A stretch of DNA of 64,000 nt from Chitinophagaceae bacterium. GTDB lineage: Bacteria; Bacteroidota; Bacteroidia; Chitinophagales; Chitinophagaceae. The stretch is taken from NCBI GenBank assembly GCA_016786745.1, contig JAEUVS010000042.1, forward strand, positions 1 to 64,000, in the 5' to 3' direction. Below the pieces are notes generated by a model. It was not told the origin of the DNA, did no database searches, and saw only the letters and a list, made by a program, of their open reading frames with translations. Shown here in pieces: positions 44,372 to 53,549 of this stretch. Each line of letters opens with the position of its first letter. Within the stretch, counting starts at the first letter, position 1. The translations under genes and the position numbers were made by a program.

Positions 44372-45514
44372 ATGCGTGCAGTTTTAGTTTTCTTATTGTG
44401 TTTGCCCGTTTTTTCCGCATCCGCACAGGATCTTACCGGGATATGGAGAGGCCATTTCAAATCAGGTGAAAGCAGTAAACTGATGGACTCGCTCGGTATC
44501 GACGACCGCTACAAATTTGAAACACAAATCAACCAGACAGACAAGTCGTTCGAAGGCGTTACCTACTCGTATAAGTCAACAGTATTTTACGGCAAAGCCT
44601 CCTGTTATGGCGCTGTAAACACCAAAACAAAAAAAGTATTCCTCGAAGAGAACAAGCTGATAGAAGTGCAAAGCCTGGGCGGCGCCTGCCTGATGACGCT
44701 CTTCCTGCAATATTCGAAAGTGGGTAATGAAGAATTTCTCGAAGGAAAGTTTGAAGCGTCGAGCGTGAAGGATTCTACCGCTTGCCCGGGTGGAACAGTT
44801 TTCCTGAGAAAAGTACCAACGACGGATTTTTATAAAGAACCCTTCCTGGTGGAAAGAGAGCAGAAAATGAAGAAAAATCCACCTCCCGTAGCGAAAACAC
44901 CTCCGCCCGCGACAAAGCCAGCCACCACAGCTAAACCGCTCATCGCCGGAAAAAAGACTGCTCCGCCTCCAAAATCCAACATTGCAAGCGCGCCTAAAAA
45001 ACAGGCCACTACACCTGCCAGGCCGGCGACTCCTAAGCCTAAAACTCCGAAACCGAGTGTTCCGAATATTCCTGCACCTAAACCAAAATCGAATATTGAT
45101 CTTGCTACTGATAGCTTCAAAAAAATCGCTCCCGGAACAAACATCGGCACACCTGTTCCGCGCGTGTTCGAAACAAGAGTGAACGAACTGGTTAAAACGA
45201 TTGTCACTTCCGCCAAAGATGTTTCGATAAAAATCTATGATAACGGAACGATTGATAACGACACTGTTTCGGTGTATGTAGATAACAAACTCGTTATTTC
45301 AAAACACCGGTTAACCGATAAAGCACTCACTTTAAAAATCAACCTCGACGAAAAAGCTACATTTCACGAACTGGTGATGGTAGCCGAGAACCTCGGTGAA
45401 ATACCACCGAATACGTCGCTGATGATTGTGAACGCAGGGGATAAACAGTATGAGGTGAGGATTACTTCAACGGAGCAGAAGAATGCGGTGATTCATTTTA
45501 AACGTGAGCCGTGA
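44372..45514 (+). CDS. Exported protein with proline/lysine-rich linker, unknown function
   Basis: A 380-residue protein with a Sec signal (ending FSASAQ). Residues of about 20-145 form a beta-rich domain (DLTGIWRGHFKSGES, FEGVTYSYKSTVFYGKASCYGAV) that resembles lipocalin-like sandwiches but is not assigned. A Pro/Lys/Ala/Thr linker follows (about 160-240), then a C-terminal beta-sandwich (VSIKIYDNGTIDNDTVSVYVDNKLVI, ATFHELVMVAENLGEIPPNTSLMIV). The last domain appears in other Bacteroidota secreted proteins. Its stop codon falls inside a REP-like word. Function unknown. Confidence 0.7.
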   Translation: MRAVLVFLLCLPVFSASAQDLTGIWRGHFKSGESSKLMDSLGIDDRYKFETQINQTDKSFEGVTYSYKSTVFYGKASCYGAVNTKTKKVFLEENKLIEVQSLGGACLMTLFLQYSKVGNEEFLEGKFEASSVKDSTACPGGTVFLRKVPTTDFYKEPFLVEREQKMKKNPPPVAKTPPPATKPATTAKPLIAGKKTAPPPKSNIASAPKKQATTPARPATPKPKTPKPSVPNIPAPKPKSNIDLATDSFKKIAPGTNIGTPVPRVFETRVNELVKTIVTSAKDVSIKIYDNGTIDNDTVSVYVDNKLVISKHRLTDKALTLKINLDEKATFHELVMVAENLGEIPPNTSLMIVNAGDKQYEVRITSTEQKNAVIHFKREP

Positions 45515-45525
45515 GGCGTGAGGCG
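45504..45525. repeat. Short REP-like word at the 3' end of the preceding gene
   Basis: gtgagccgtgaggcgtgaggcg repeats the cgtgaggcgtgag word of 41590-41604 and contains the stop codon of the upstream gene. It lies between two convergent genes and may help terminate transcription. Confidence 0.45.
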
Positions 45526-45529
45526 ATTG

Positions 45530-47878
45530 CTAAAATTTAAAGTTCCAGGTTACTGCGGGTATCACCGGAAACAACGACACTTTTCTCGCCTCAATTTTCA
45601 ACGTTCCATCGTAAGGACTGCCCTCCTGGTTAAAATAAATAAAATACGGGTTCAGCCTGCTGTAGCTGTTATACAAACTAAACACCCAGCTTTGATGAAA
45701 CCTTCTTCCTGGTTTTGAACGCGGTGTATATGTAGCCGAAAGATCGAGACGATGATACGATGGCAACCTGTATTGATTCACCTTGCTGTACTCCTGCGTC
45801 AGCACACCATCAACAATGTAAAACCGCTCGGGAAGAGTGGTCGCATTGCCGGAACCAAAAACAAAAACAGAAGAAAATTTCCACCTGCCGCTCAATTCAT
45901 ACATCGCAACGACTGAAATATCATGACGCCTGTCGTATTTGGCAGGATATTTCTCTCCTTCATTCAGATCATCAAATTTTCTCCACGTCCACGATAACGT
46001 GTATCCTACCCACCCGCTGAATTTGCCACGTGTTTTATTTACGAAAAACTCCGCGCCATAGCTCCAGCCCCTTCCATACACAAAATCATCTTCCGGATCA
46101 TTTAATGAAGGTGTGTAACCCTCGCCATACTCGATCTGGTTCTCCATGTTTTTATAGTACAGTTCAACGGAAGTTTCGTACGCGTTGCCTGCAAAGTTTT
46201 TGAACAATCCCATTGAATACTGCCAGCTAACCTGCGGCTCAACTCGGTAAGTACTCGGCACCCACAGGTCGGTAGGAAGTGTTGACCCTGCGTTACTCAC
46301 AAGATGGATGTATTGCAGGTTGCGTGCAACTCCCGCCTTTACCGAAGTTTCTTCGTTTATACCATACCGTATGGTGAGTCTTGGTTCGGGGCCGCCGTAT
46401 GTTTTGATAGCCCGGCCGCCCGAGTAGCGGGCGCTGTCTGTTTTATTTCCGTCTGCATCGCGCTCATACACGGTGTAAGGACCTATTTGAGAAAAAACGC
46501 TGTACCGAATGCCCGCACCTATATTGATTCTTGGCGACACTTCCCATTCATCCTGGACATATGCAGCCATTTCAAGTGCGTATTTCCTGCTCTCGTTATT
46601 GGGTTCGAAACGAGTGGTGCCCTGTTCGCCGGTAAGAATATTCGGAACGAAAGTGTGATACGTAAACAATCCACCGAATTTCATCCTGTGCGAAGGCGAC
46701 GGATAATAATCGATATCTATCTTGGCGTTACGGTCGCGGATGCCCGAGGCAAGGCGCAATTTGAAATCGTCCTGCTCCGCGCCGAAAGCAAATTTGTAGT
46801 CGTTATAAACAAGCGTTGTGTTCGCAAAAAGCTTCCTGTTGAACACGTGGTTCCAGCGCAGTGTGGCTGTAGAATTTCCCCAGGGAATATCAGCAGCGAA
46901 CGATCGAGCAGAATTCTTAAAACTAAAAATATCCCTGCCGAAATAGCCGCTCAAATAAAGCCTGTCTTTTTCCGAGAATTTATAATTCACTTTCATGTTA
47001 AGGTCGTAGAAATAATATCCCGACCCATAGTAGTCGCTGGTCTTTTTGATAAATGGTTTCGTAAGCACATCGAGATAGGTACGCCGTGCCGAAACAATGA
47101 ACGACGCTTTTTCTTTCTTTATCGGGCCCTGCACGGAAATCCGGGAAGAGATTAACCCAATGCCTCCTTCGGCTTCGAACTTTTTCATGTTACCCTCTTT
47201 CATCGCCACATCAAGCACCGATGAAATTCTTCCACCATATTGTGCGGGCATGCTGCCTTTTATCAGCGAAATATTTTTTATGGCATCGGAATTGAAAATG
47301 GAAAAAAAACCAAAAAGGTGACCGCTGTTGTAAACGATTGCGTCGTCGAGCATAATGAGGTTTTGGTCGGGTCCTCCCCCTCTTACATACAAACCGGTGT
47401 TGCCTTCGCCAGCGTTACGCACCCCCGGGAGCAGCTGAAGCGTTTTGAGCAGATCTACTTCTCCCAATAATACGGGAACCGATTTTATACGCTGCACGCT
47501 CATGTCAATTTTTCCCATCTGCGGCGCTTTCACATTGTTATCGCGGCGCCGCGAAGAAACAATCACTTCCTGCAGCATCGAACGCTGGAGAAGATCGAAA
47601 TTGACCACTGTATTTTTATTGAGAACGATAGCAGAGTCGAGCGGCAGATACCCGGTGAACGTGGCAGACACGGTATATGTTCCTTCATCGAGTGTGATGG
47701 AATAAAAGCCATAGGCGTTACTTGTAATGCCCTTCTGTTCGCCGTTAATAATAACGGACGCCCCGATAAGTGTTTCACCGGAAAGCGAATCCTTCACATA
47801 CCCGCTAAGCGTGAATTTATTTTGTGAATGGGAGACAAAAAAACAAAAAAGCACTATTAAGGTAAGAACGCCCTTCAT
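45530..47878 (-). CDS. TonB-dependent receptor with carboxypeptidase-like regulatory domain
   Basis: A 782-residue outer membrane receptor: signal, regulatory-like domain (about 22-100, FTLSGYVKDSLSGETLIGASVIINGEQKGI), plug (SMLQEVIVSSRRRDNNVK, VLLGEVDLLKTLQLLPGVRNAGEGNTGLYVRGGGPDQNLIMLDDAIVYNSGHLFGFFSIFNSDAIKN) and barrel ending in Phe (WNFKF). It is not of the SusC length and has no SusD partner. It starts 15 bases after a DUF3347 lipoprotein-like gene, so the two probably share a transcript; a metal or metallophore ligand is a possibility. Confidence 0.93.
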   Translation of the reverse strand: MKGVLTLIVLFCFFVSHSQNKFTLSGYVKDSLSGETLIGASVIINGEQKGITSNAYGFYSITLDEGTYTVSATFTGYLPLDSAIVLNKNTVVNFDLLQRSMLQEVIVSSRRRDNNVKAPQMGKIDMSVQRIKSVPVLLGEVDLLKTLQLLPGVRNAGEGNTGLYVRGGGPDQNLIMLDDAIVYNSGHLFGFFSIFNSDAIKNISLIKGSMPAQYGGRISSVLDVAMKEGNMKKFEAEGGIGLISSRISVQGPIKKEKASFIVSARRTYLDVLTKPFIKKTSDYYGSGYYFYDLNMKVNYKFSEKDRLYLSGYFGRDIFSFKNSARSFAADIPWGNSTATLRWNHVFNRKLFANTTLVYNDYKFAFGAEQDDFKLRLASGIRDRNAKIDIDYYPSPSHRMKFGGLFTYHTFVPNILTGEQGTTRFEPNNESRKYALEMAAYVQDEWEVSPRINIGAGIRYSVFSQIGPYTVYERDADGNKTDSARYSGGRAIKTYGGPEPRLTIRYGINEETSVKAGVARNLQYIHLVSNAGSTLPTDLWVPSTYRVEPQVSWQYSMGLFKNFAGNAYETSVELYYKNMENQIEYGEGYTPSLNDPEDDFVYGRGWSYGAEFFVNKTRGKFSGWVGYTLSWTWRKFDDLNEGEKYPAKYDRRHDISVVAMYELSGRWKFSSVFVFGSGNATTLPERFYIVDGVLTQEYSKVNQYRLPSYHRLDLSATYTPRSKPGRRFHQSWVFSLYNSYSRLNPYFIYFNQEGSPYDGTLKIEARKVSLFPVIPAVTWNFKF

Positions 47879-47893
47879 TGAACACTTTTAACA

Positions 47894-48487
47894 TCACTTC
47901 CTGCCATAGTCGAGAGAGTCTCTCACTTCACTACAGGTTTTGTTACTGATATACGGATTGCCTTTATCAATCGAGTTGCTAAGCCAGTACGCGCCGGTGC
48001 TGTCGAATGCTTCAGAACAAAACTGGTAATACACCTTTTCCCCGTCGTATTTAACCGTACGTGTAAGGCCCCACAATGCATCGGTAATCATGTTGAATTC
48101 CCTCAGTTTGTCTTCAGTTTTTGGTTCTGCGGAAAGCGCTTTAGCGGAACCACTGATTGTGCCCGCGAAATATTTCGCTGTTTCGCGAATGGTTCCTGAT
48201 GTATCGCCTGTTATCTCTTCCACTTTAAGACTATCTGAATTTGCTGAAAGCATTGTTGCAGCGGAATTCGCTTTAACGGTGTCAGCATTCATAAATGCTT
48301 CTTTCAGGGAATAGTACGACTGAAGCATCTTTGCAAAGGATTCGGTAAAGGATCCGGATACCGCGCTGCTGAGCGGAGCGGGTTTTTGCTCCGGAACTTT
48401 CTCCTGTTCGGGCTTGTTGCCGCAGAAACGGAATGCTAAAAAGATTCCGACAAGCAATACAGATAAGATGAGAAAGCGTTTGTTCAT
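47894..48487 (-). CDS. DUF3347 domain protein
   Basis: A 197-residue protein with an N-terminal signal anchor (MNKRFLILSVLLVGIFLAF) and a charged stretch, then a DUF3347 domain (LQSYYSLKEAFMNADTVKANSAATML). The C-terminal tail YYQFCSEAFDSTGAYWLSN...NPYISNK resembles the metal-binding end of DUF3347/CusB-like proteins, although the usual CPMA motif reads CSEA. Such proteins are associated with copper handling in Bacteroidota. It is the first gene of a likely pair with the TonB receptor and is divergent from the ABC-F gene. Confidence 0.75.
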   Translation of the reverse strand: MNKRFLILSVLLVGIFLAFRFCGNKPEQEKVPEQKPAPLSSAVSGSFTESFAKMLQSYYSLKEAFMNADTVKANSAATMLSANSDSLKVEEITGDTSGTIRETAKYFAGTISGSAKALSAEPKTEDKLREFNMITDALWGLTRTVKYDGEKVYYQFCSEAFDSTGAYWLSNSIDKGNPYISNKTCSEVRDSLDYGRK

Positions 48488-48539
48488 TATCGGGTTTTTC
48501 TCAAAGGTATGTGTTAAAAAGTATCCCGCCCGATTGTCA

Positions 48540-48547
48540 TACTTTTG
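48540..48547 (+). promoter_or_regulatory. TACTTTTG -7 box upstream of the ABC-F gene
   Basis: Exact TAnnTTTG box; the transcript would start near 48554, about 24 bases before ATG 48578. It overlaps a possible upstream in-frame start at 48545, which supports the internal ATG. No clear -33 TTG. Confidence 0.45.
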
Positions 48548-48577
48548 CGGGGCCTTTTAACAAAATGGTATAGCAAC

Positions 48578-50533
48578 ATGCTGATTGGCTTACAAAATGT
48601 GACGTTTGAATTTGGTGCAAGGGTAATCGTGAAGGACGCTACCTGGCACCTGAACCCCGGCGACCGTGTGGGCCTCATCGGGTATAATGGCACGGGTAAA
48701 TCTACCCTGTTGAAAGTGCTTGTGGGGCAGTATTCACCTTCTTCGGGAAGTGTAGAAAAAAGTCGCGATACCACGATCGGATATCTTCACCAGGACCTTC
48801 TGAGCTTCGACACGAACAATAGCATCAGCGCAGTGGCGATGGAAGCTTTTGAAAAGGTGGTGGCACTGCAAAAAGAGCAGCATGAACTGGAAAAAATCCT
48901 GGAAACGAAAGAAGACGAACAACTTCTCACGCGGTACATGGACGTGCTCCACGAAATAGAATTACTGGAAGGATTCGACATAAAATACAGGGTTGATGAA
49001 GTGCTTCACGGGCTTGGCTTCACCGACGAACAGCTCGACAAACCGTACAGCCAGTTTTCCGGTGGATGGCGAATGAGGGTGCTGCTCGCTAAAATGATAT
49101 TGCAAAGTCCCGATGTTTTACTGCTCGACGAACCTACCAACCACCTTGATCTTCCTTCAATCGAATGGCTCGAAAAATACCTCGTTAACTACAAGGGCAG
49201 CGTGGTGATCGTGAGCCACGATAAGTTTTTCCTCGACAGGATGGTCAATAAGATCGTGGAGCTCTACCAGCAGGAATTGCATATTTACGCGGGTAACTAC
49301 ACTTATTACGAACAGGAAAAAGCATTGCGCATCGAGGTGCAGAAACGCGCTTATGAAAATCAGCAGGACTATATCCGCCAGCAGGAAAGATTTATAGAAC
49401 GATTCAAAGCAAAGGCATCGAAAGCGGCGCAAGCGCAGAGCGTGCAAAAACTGCTCGACAAAATTGAACGAATCGAAGATACCGATCTCGAACGGCCAAA
49501 TATCCGCATCAACTTTAATATCGGTAAGGTTCCCGGTAGAATATTGTGTACACTGAAACATGTGTCGAAGTCGTTCGGCGACCTTACTATTTTAAAAAAT
49601 GCGGGCGCCGAGATTGACCGGGGCGATAAGATCGCATTGATAGGCGCAAACGGAAAAGGAAAATCCACGTTACTCAGAATCATCGCGGGAACCGAACCGT
49701 TCGAAGGAGAAAGAGTGTGGGGACATAATGTTGTTGAGAGTTTCTACGCTCAGCATCAACTTGAATCGCTGCATCTCAACAATACTATACTCGATGAAAT
49801 GAACGGATCGGGCGCCGGAAAAACGGAACTGGAATACCGTACGCTGCTTGGCTCCTTTCTTTTTCACGGCGACGATGTGGAGAAGAAGATCAGGATACTG
49901 AGTGGTGGTGAAAAAGCGAGAGTAGCGCTTGCTAAAACAATTGTGAGCAAGGCTAATTTTCTTTTACTGGATGAGCCCACGAATCACCTCGACATTCATT
50001 CGGTGGAACTGCTGGTAGAAGCGTTGAACAGGTACGAAGGCACTATCATTTTCGTAAGCCACGACCGTTATTTTATTTCGAAGGCGGCAAATAAAATTTG
50101 GGAAATAGCAGGCGGCGAAATAAAAGAGTTCAAAGGAACATACACCGAATATGTGGAGTGGAACGAACGCATGGCTGTGAAAAATGCTACTGCTAAGAAA
50201 GAAGAAAAACAAAAGGTCCCTCCCGCTCCTGCAGAAGCGAGACCTGCGCCGCAGCAAAAAGGACAACCTGTTAACAAAGAATTGAAGAAGGAGCTTCAGA
50301 AACAACAAAAGCTTTTTCAGCAATATGAAGAAAGAATAGCCGTGATAAAGGAAGAAAAGAAAAAGCTGGAGGCATCGCTCGCTTCGCCGGAAATTTATAG
50401 CGACAAGGCAACGTATGCAAAAACGGAGGGCGACTACAAAAAAACCGAGGCGGAGTTGGCAAAACTTAACAGGGAGTATGAACTGGTGTTTGAAAAAATT
50501 GTAGAGCTCGAAAACAGTGCGCAAAAAATGTAA
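48578..50533 (+). CDS. ABC-F family ATPase (Uup/EttA-like)
   Basis: A 651-residue soluble protein with two ABC domains in tandem and no membrane segments. First domain: Walker A GYNGTGKS, signature FSGGW, Walker B VLLLDEPTNHLD. Second: GANGKGKS, LSGGEK, FLLLDEPTNHLD. A C-terminal linker (residues of about 545-575, Lys/Pro/Ala-rich) leads to a coiled-coil (about 575-650), the Uup-type DNA or ribosome-binding tail. It acts on ribosomes or translation; no resistance phenotype can be inferred. Its stop is one base before the patatin ATG. Confidence 0.93.
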   Translation: MLIGLQNVTFEFGARVIVKDATWHLNPGDRVGLIGYNGTGKSTLLKVLVGQYSPSSGSVEKSRDTTIGYLHQDLLSFDTNNSISAVAMEAFEKVVALQKEQHELEKILETKEDEQLLTRYMDVLHEIELLEGFDIKYRVDEVLHGLGFTDEQLDKPYSQFSGGWRMRVLLAKMILQSPDVLLLDEPTNHLDLPSIEWLEKYLVNYKGSVVIVSHDKFFLDRMVNKIVELYQQELHIYAGNYTYYEQEKALRIEVQKRAYENQQDYIRQQERFIERFKAKASKAAQAQSVQKLLDKIERIEDTDLERPNIRINFNIGKVPGRILCTLKHVSKSFGDLTILKNAGAEIDRGDKIALIGANGKGKSTLLRIIAGTEPFEGERVWGHNVVESFYAQHQLESLHLNNTILDEMNGSGAGKTELEYRTLLGSFLFHGDDVEKKIRILSGGEKARVALAKTIVSKANFLLLDEPTNHLDIHSVELLVEALNRYEGTIIFVSHDRYFISKAANKIWEIAGGEIKEFKGTYTEYVEWNERMAVKNATAKKEEKQKVPPAPAEARPAPQQKGQPVNKELKKELQKQQKLFQQYEERIAVIKEEKKKLEASLASPEIYSDKATYAKTEGDYKKTEAELAKLNREYELVFEKIVELENSAQKM

Positions 50534-50534
50534 T

Positions 50535-52772
50535 ATGCGTGCATCCAGAATCCTTATCCTGGCAGTTGCGTTACTCATTGCGCAGCTTTTAACGGCCCAG
50601 AAAGTGAGGCCGAAGATCGGCGTGGCACTAAGTGGCGGAGGAGCAAAGGGCCTGGCGCATATCGGCATTCTGAAAGCTATCGATTCAGCAGGCATTAAAG
50701 TCGATTACATTACCGGTACAAGCATGGGCAGTATTATTGGCGGACTGTATGCTGCCGGTTATTCGGCTGCCGAGCTTGAAAAAATTGCGCGAAAGGCCGA
50801 TTGGGATGAAGTGCTCAGCAATCAATCGTCGTTGCGCGCGATTGTAATGGAAGAGAAAGAAGAATATTCAAAATATGCCGTCGAGCTTCCATGGGTGAAC
50901 AATGGTTTCAAACTGCCAAGTGGAGTTGTAGAAGGCGAAGAACTGTGGTTGAAATTTTCCGAGTTGTTCTTTCCTGTTTACAATATCAAGGACTTCAGCA
51001 AATTCAGTATTCCATTTAAATGCATAACAACCGATATCGAAACCGGTGAAGCGGTGGTGATTGATACGGGAGAAATTATTACGGCCGTGCGGGCAAGCAT
51101 GGCAATACCTTCTGTTTTCACAGCTATCGAGCATAATGGCAAGAGATTAATTGACGGTGGCGTGGCACGCAACTTTCCTGTTCGTGATGTAAGAGAAATG
51201 GGTGCTGATTTCGTAATCGGAAGCAGGGTGGCGACCGGACTTCTTCCAAAAGAAAAAGTAAACAATGCATTGCAGATACTGATGCAGATTGCTTTTTTCA
51301 AAGAAGCCGCGACGAGCAAAGATGATATTGCCCAATGCGACATATACGTTCCCATGCCGCTCGAGGACTATACAGCAGGCAGCTTTGGAAGAGCAAACGA
51401 GCTGCTTGAATATGGCCTGGAACAGGGAAGAAAATTGTATCCACGTTTCAAGGCGCTCGCCGATTCACTGAACAGTATTTACGGTGACCAATACATAGAA
51501 AAAAACAGGCTCCCTAAAGTTGACTCCATTTTTATATCAGAGATTGAAGTGAATGGCCTGAAAGAAACGACGAAGGATTTCTTTGAGCACATGATGGGCT
51601 TTGAAGTGGGAAGATATTATAACTCGCTGAAAATTGGCCGGATGGTGCGGAGAGTATTCGGCACACGGTATTATAACAGAATTGTATATGCGCTTGACCC
51701 GATGCCCAATGGCGCTGTTAAGATTGTATTTGATGTGGTGGAGAACCCGGCCACATTCGCGAAGCTGGGATTAAATTATAACAACTTTACCGGCATTAGC
51801 CTGATAGGAAATCTTACTTCCCGAAACCTCTTTCTTCCACATTCGCGAAGCATGGTCACAGTGAACGTCGGCGAAAATTTCCGAACGCGCGCGGAGCATC
51901 TGCAGTATCTCGGAAGGGGGAAACGCGTTGCGCTTATTTTAGGAACGCAGTACGATAAAATAGACATCAGCACGTATAATAATTTCAGGGTGGATGGTGT
52001 TTACCGTACTCAATTGTTTAAAGCCGACACACGTTTTGAGTTTTCCGCAAACAGGAAATTTACAGTTGGCGCAGGCACGCGGTTCGAGTGGGTGAACTAC
52101 AAACCCGGCATCAGGACGGCGTTTGAAATAGAAGGAAAAAACGAGTACGTAACCACTTACGGTTATTTCGCGGTCAATACATTGAATAAAGCTGTTTATC
52201 CGGAGAGAGGTATAAAAATAGAGGGCGAGGCAGGGTGGATATACAATCAAAGTCCGAAGGTACTTTTCTTCAGCAACGGGATCCCGGTGACGGATCCTGA
52301 TTCCACTGAAATTTCCTATAACGATTATCACCGGGCAACACTCAATGCGGAAGTGTATACTCCCCTTTCACGGAAGATGAATTTTTCGGTAATGTTCCAG
52401 GGCGGTATAAACTTCGGTTACAACAGGAGTATTCTTAACGATTTTATTGTCGGTGGACTTACAAAAACAATTCGTAACCAGGTGCTGTTTGGCGGCCTGG
52501 AAGAAAATTCAATCAACAGCTCGGGAGTTGCCGCGCTGCAGGTGGGCCTGCGCTATGAAATGTATAATAATTTCTACCTGATGGGAAAAGCGAACGGCTT
52601 GGTGAACGAGTTTATTGATTTCGAGGATCAGTTGCAAAAGCCCACTTTTCTTTCCGGCTATGCGGTAGGTTTCGCATACAACTTCGCTTTAGGGCCCCTT
52701 GAAATAAGCGCCATGTATTCAGATCAAACGAAAAAGATAAGGTCGTATATCAACTTAGGGATTCCGTTCTGA
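50535..52772 (+). CDS. Patatin-like phospholipase with BamA-like barrel (PlpD type)
   Basis: A 745-residue protein: signal to about residue 22, then a patatin domain with GGGAKG (34-39), the nucleophile Ser63 in GTSMG (61-65) and Asp207 in DGG (207-209). A POTRA-like segment (about 330-400, PKVDSIFISEIEVNGLKETTKDFFE) leads to a C-terminal surface-antigen barrel that ends in Phe. This is the type Vd (PlpD) layout in which a lipase is carried to or across the outer membrane. The ATG directly follows the ABC-F stop. Confidence 0.92.
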   Translation: MRASRILILAVALLIAQLLTAQKVRPKIGVALSGGGAKGLAHIGILKAIDSAGIKVDYITGTSMGSIIGGLYAAGYSAAELEKIARKADWDEVLSNQSSLRAIVMEEKEEYSKYAVELPWVNNGFKLPSGVVEGEELWLKFSELFFPVYNIKDFSKFSIPFKCITTDIETGEAVVIDTGEIITAVRASMAIPSVFTAIEHNGKRLIDGGVARNFPVRDVREMGADFVIGSRVATGLLPKEKVNNALQILMQIAFFKEAATSKDDIAQCDIYVPMPLEDYTAGSFGRANELLEYGLEQGRKLYPRFKALADSLNSIYGDQYIEKNRLPKVDSIFISEIEVNGLKETTKDFFEHMMGFEVGRYYNSLKIGRMVRRVFGTRYYNRIVYALDPMPNGAVKIVFDVVENPATFAKLGLNYNNFTGISLIGNLTSRNLFLPHSRSMVTVNVGENFRTRAEHLQYLGRGKRVALILGTQYDKIDISTYNNFRVDGVYRTQLFKADTRFEFSANRKFTVGAGTRFEWVNYKPGIRTAFEIEGKNEYVTTYGYFAVNTLNKAVYPERGIKIEGEAGWIYNQSPKVLFFSNGIPVTDPDSTEISYNDYHRATLNAEVYTPLSRKMNFSVMFQGGINFGYNRSILNDFIVGGLTKTIRNQVLFGGLEENSINSSGVAALQVGLRYEMYNNFYLMGKANGLVNEFIDFEDQLQKPTFLSGYAVGFAYNFALGPLEISAMYSDQTKKIRSYINLGIPF

Positions 52773-52826
52773 GGTACGATCGTCATAAAAAGAATTTATC
52801 CAGGTCAGTCCCATTATTGGGCCATG

Positions 52827-53549
52827 TCACTCTTTCCACCGGCCTGATTTCTTAAGATATCTTACTGTTGCATAGAGCACCACCAGCGCACCCAGGATCA
52901 CCGCAAGAAGTGTATTTCTTTTTCGTTCATCGTAATCGGTAAGCTGTGGATATTTGAGGAGGAGAATAAGTGTTATACCCACAAGCCAGATAAATTGAGT
53001 GGTATGTTCCTTTAAAATCCATCTTTTCCATTTGAAGTGCATGGAACGAAAGGTTGTTCCTATACCCTTAAGTGACGGAATCCACCGGTTTACCCGCGAA
53101 CAATAGTCGTTGAAAGCCTGGCCGAATTTGTTCCGCAGAAAATTCTCTTCGGCGAGAACGATTGCCTGGTAAATGAGCAGGAATACAGGCATTACTACAG
53201 CCACATAAATTAAAGAATTAGACAACACCCCTACCCCTAACAACATCAGCACGTTGCCAACATATAAAGGATTCCGGCAATGGCTGAAAATGCCTGTGGT
53301 TACGAGCTGTTCGGCATACACTTTACCTTCTTTGCCGCCCCGGATGATATAAGCGAGCCCAATGGTGGCGCCGCGTATCAATTGACCGGATACCGTGATC
53401 AGCAAACCAAGGATGATAGGGTACTTATAGAACCCCGGTCCAAATACATTGCCCGTGAATAGTGGCGGAGAGGGAAGAAAGAGCAGCAGGTACAGGATGA
53501 TGAAAAGCCAGTTTCTATACCTGAAAAAGAAATTGCCAATGGCGATCAT
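52827..53549 (-). CDS. Isoprenylcysteine carboxyl methyltransferase-like membrane enzyme
   Basis: A 240-residue polytopic protein with about five membrane segments. The C-terminal half carries the ICMT/PEMT pattern GIFSHCRNPLYVGNVLMLLGVGVL followed by EENFLRNKFGQAFNDYCSRVNRWIP, i.e. the cofactor-binding HxxxRNPxY and EE motifs. It should use S-adenosylmethionine to methylate a lipid-like or small acid substrate at the membrane. Its ATG overlaps the stop of the CmoA-like gene by 4 bases, so the pair is translationally coupled. Confidence 0.85.
   Translation of the reverse strand: MIAIGNFFFRYRNWLFIILYLLLFLPSPPLFTGNVFGPGFYKYPIILGLLITVSGQLIRGATIGLAYIIRGGKEGKVYAEQLVTTGIFSHCRNPLYVGNVLMLLGVGVLSNSLIYVAVVMPVFLLIYQAIVLAEENFLRNKFGQAFNDYCSRVNRWIPSLKGIGTTFRSMHFKWKRWILKEHTTQFIWLVGITLILLLKYPQLTDYDERKRNTLLAVILGALVVLYATVRYLKKSGRWKE

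Noticed and set aside
44880..45110. Repetitive Pro/Lys/Thr region that could look like a repeat array
   Set aside because: It is a coding low-complexity linker with irregular unit length, not a CRISPR or tandem repeat array.
46304..47155. Open frame of 283 codons antisense to the TonB receptor
   Set aside because: No recognisable domain, and the receptor on the other strand is clearly coding with plug and barrel motifs.
49964..50695. Open frame of 243 codons antisense to the ABC-F and patatin genes
   Set aside because: Leu/Phe/Cys-rich translation with no domain, lying opposite strongly conserved Walker and coiled-coil segments; it is a shadow of a real gene.
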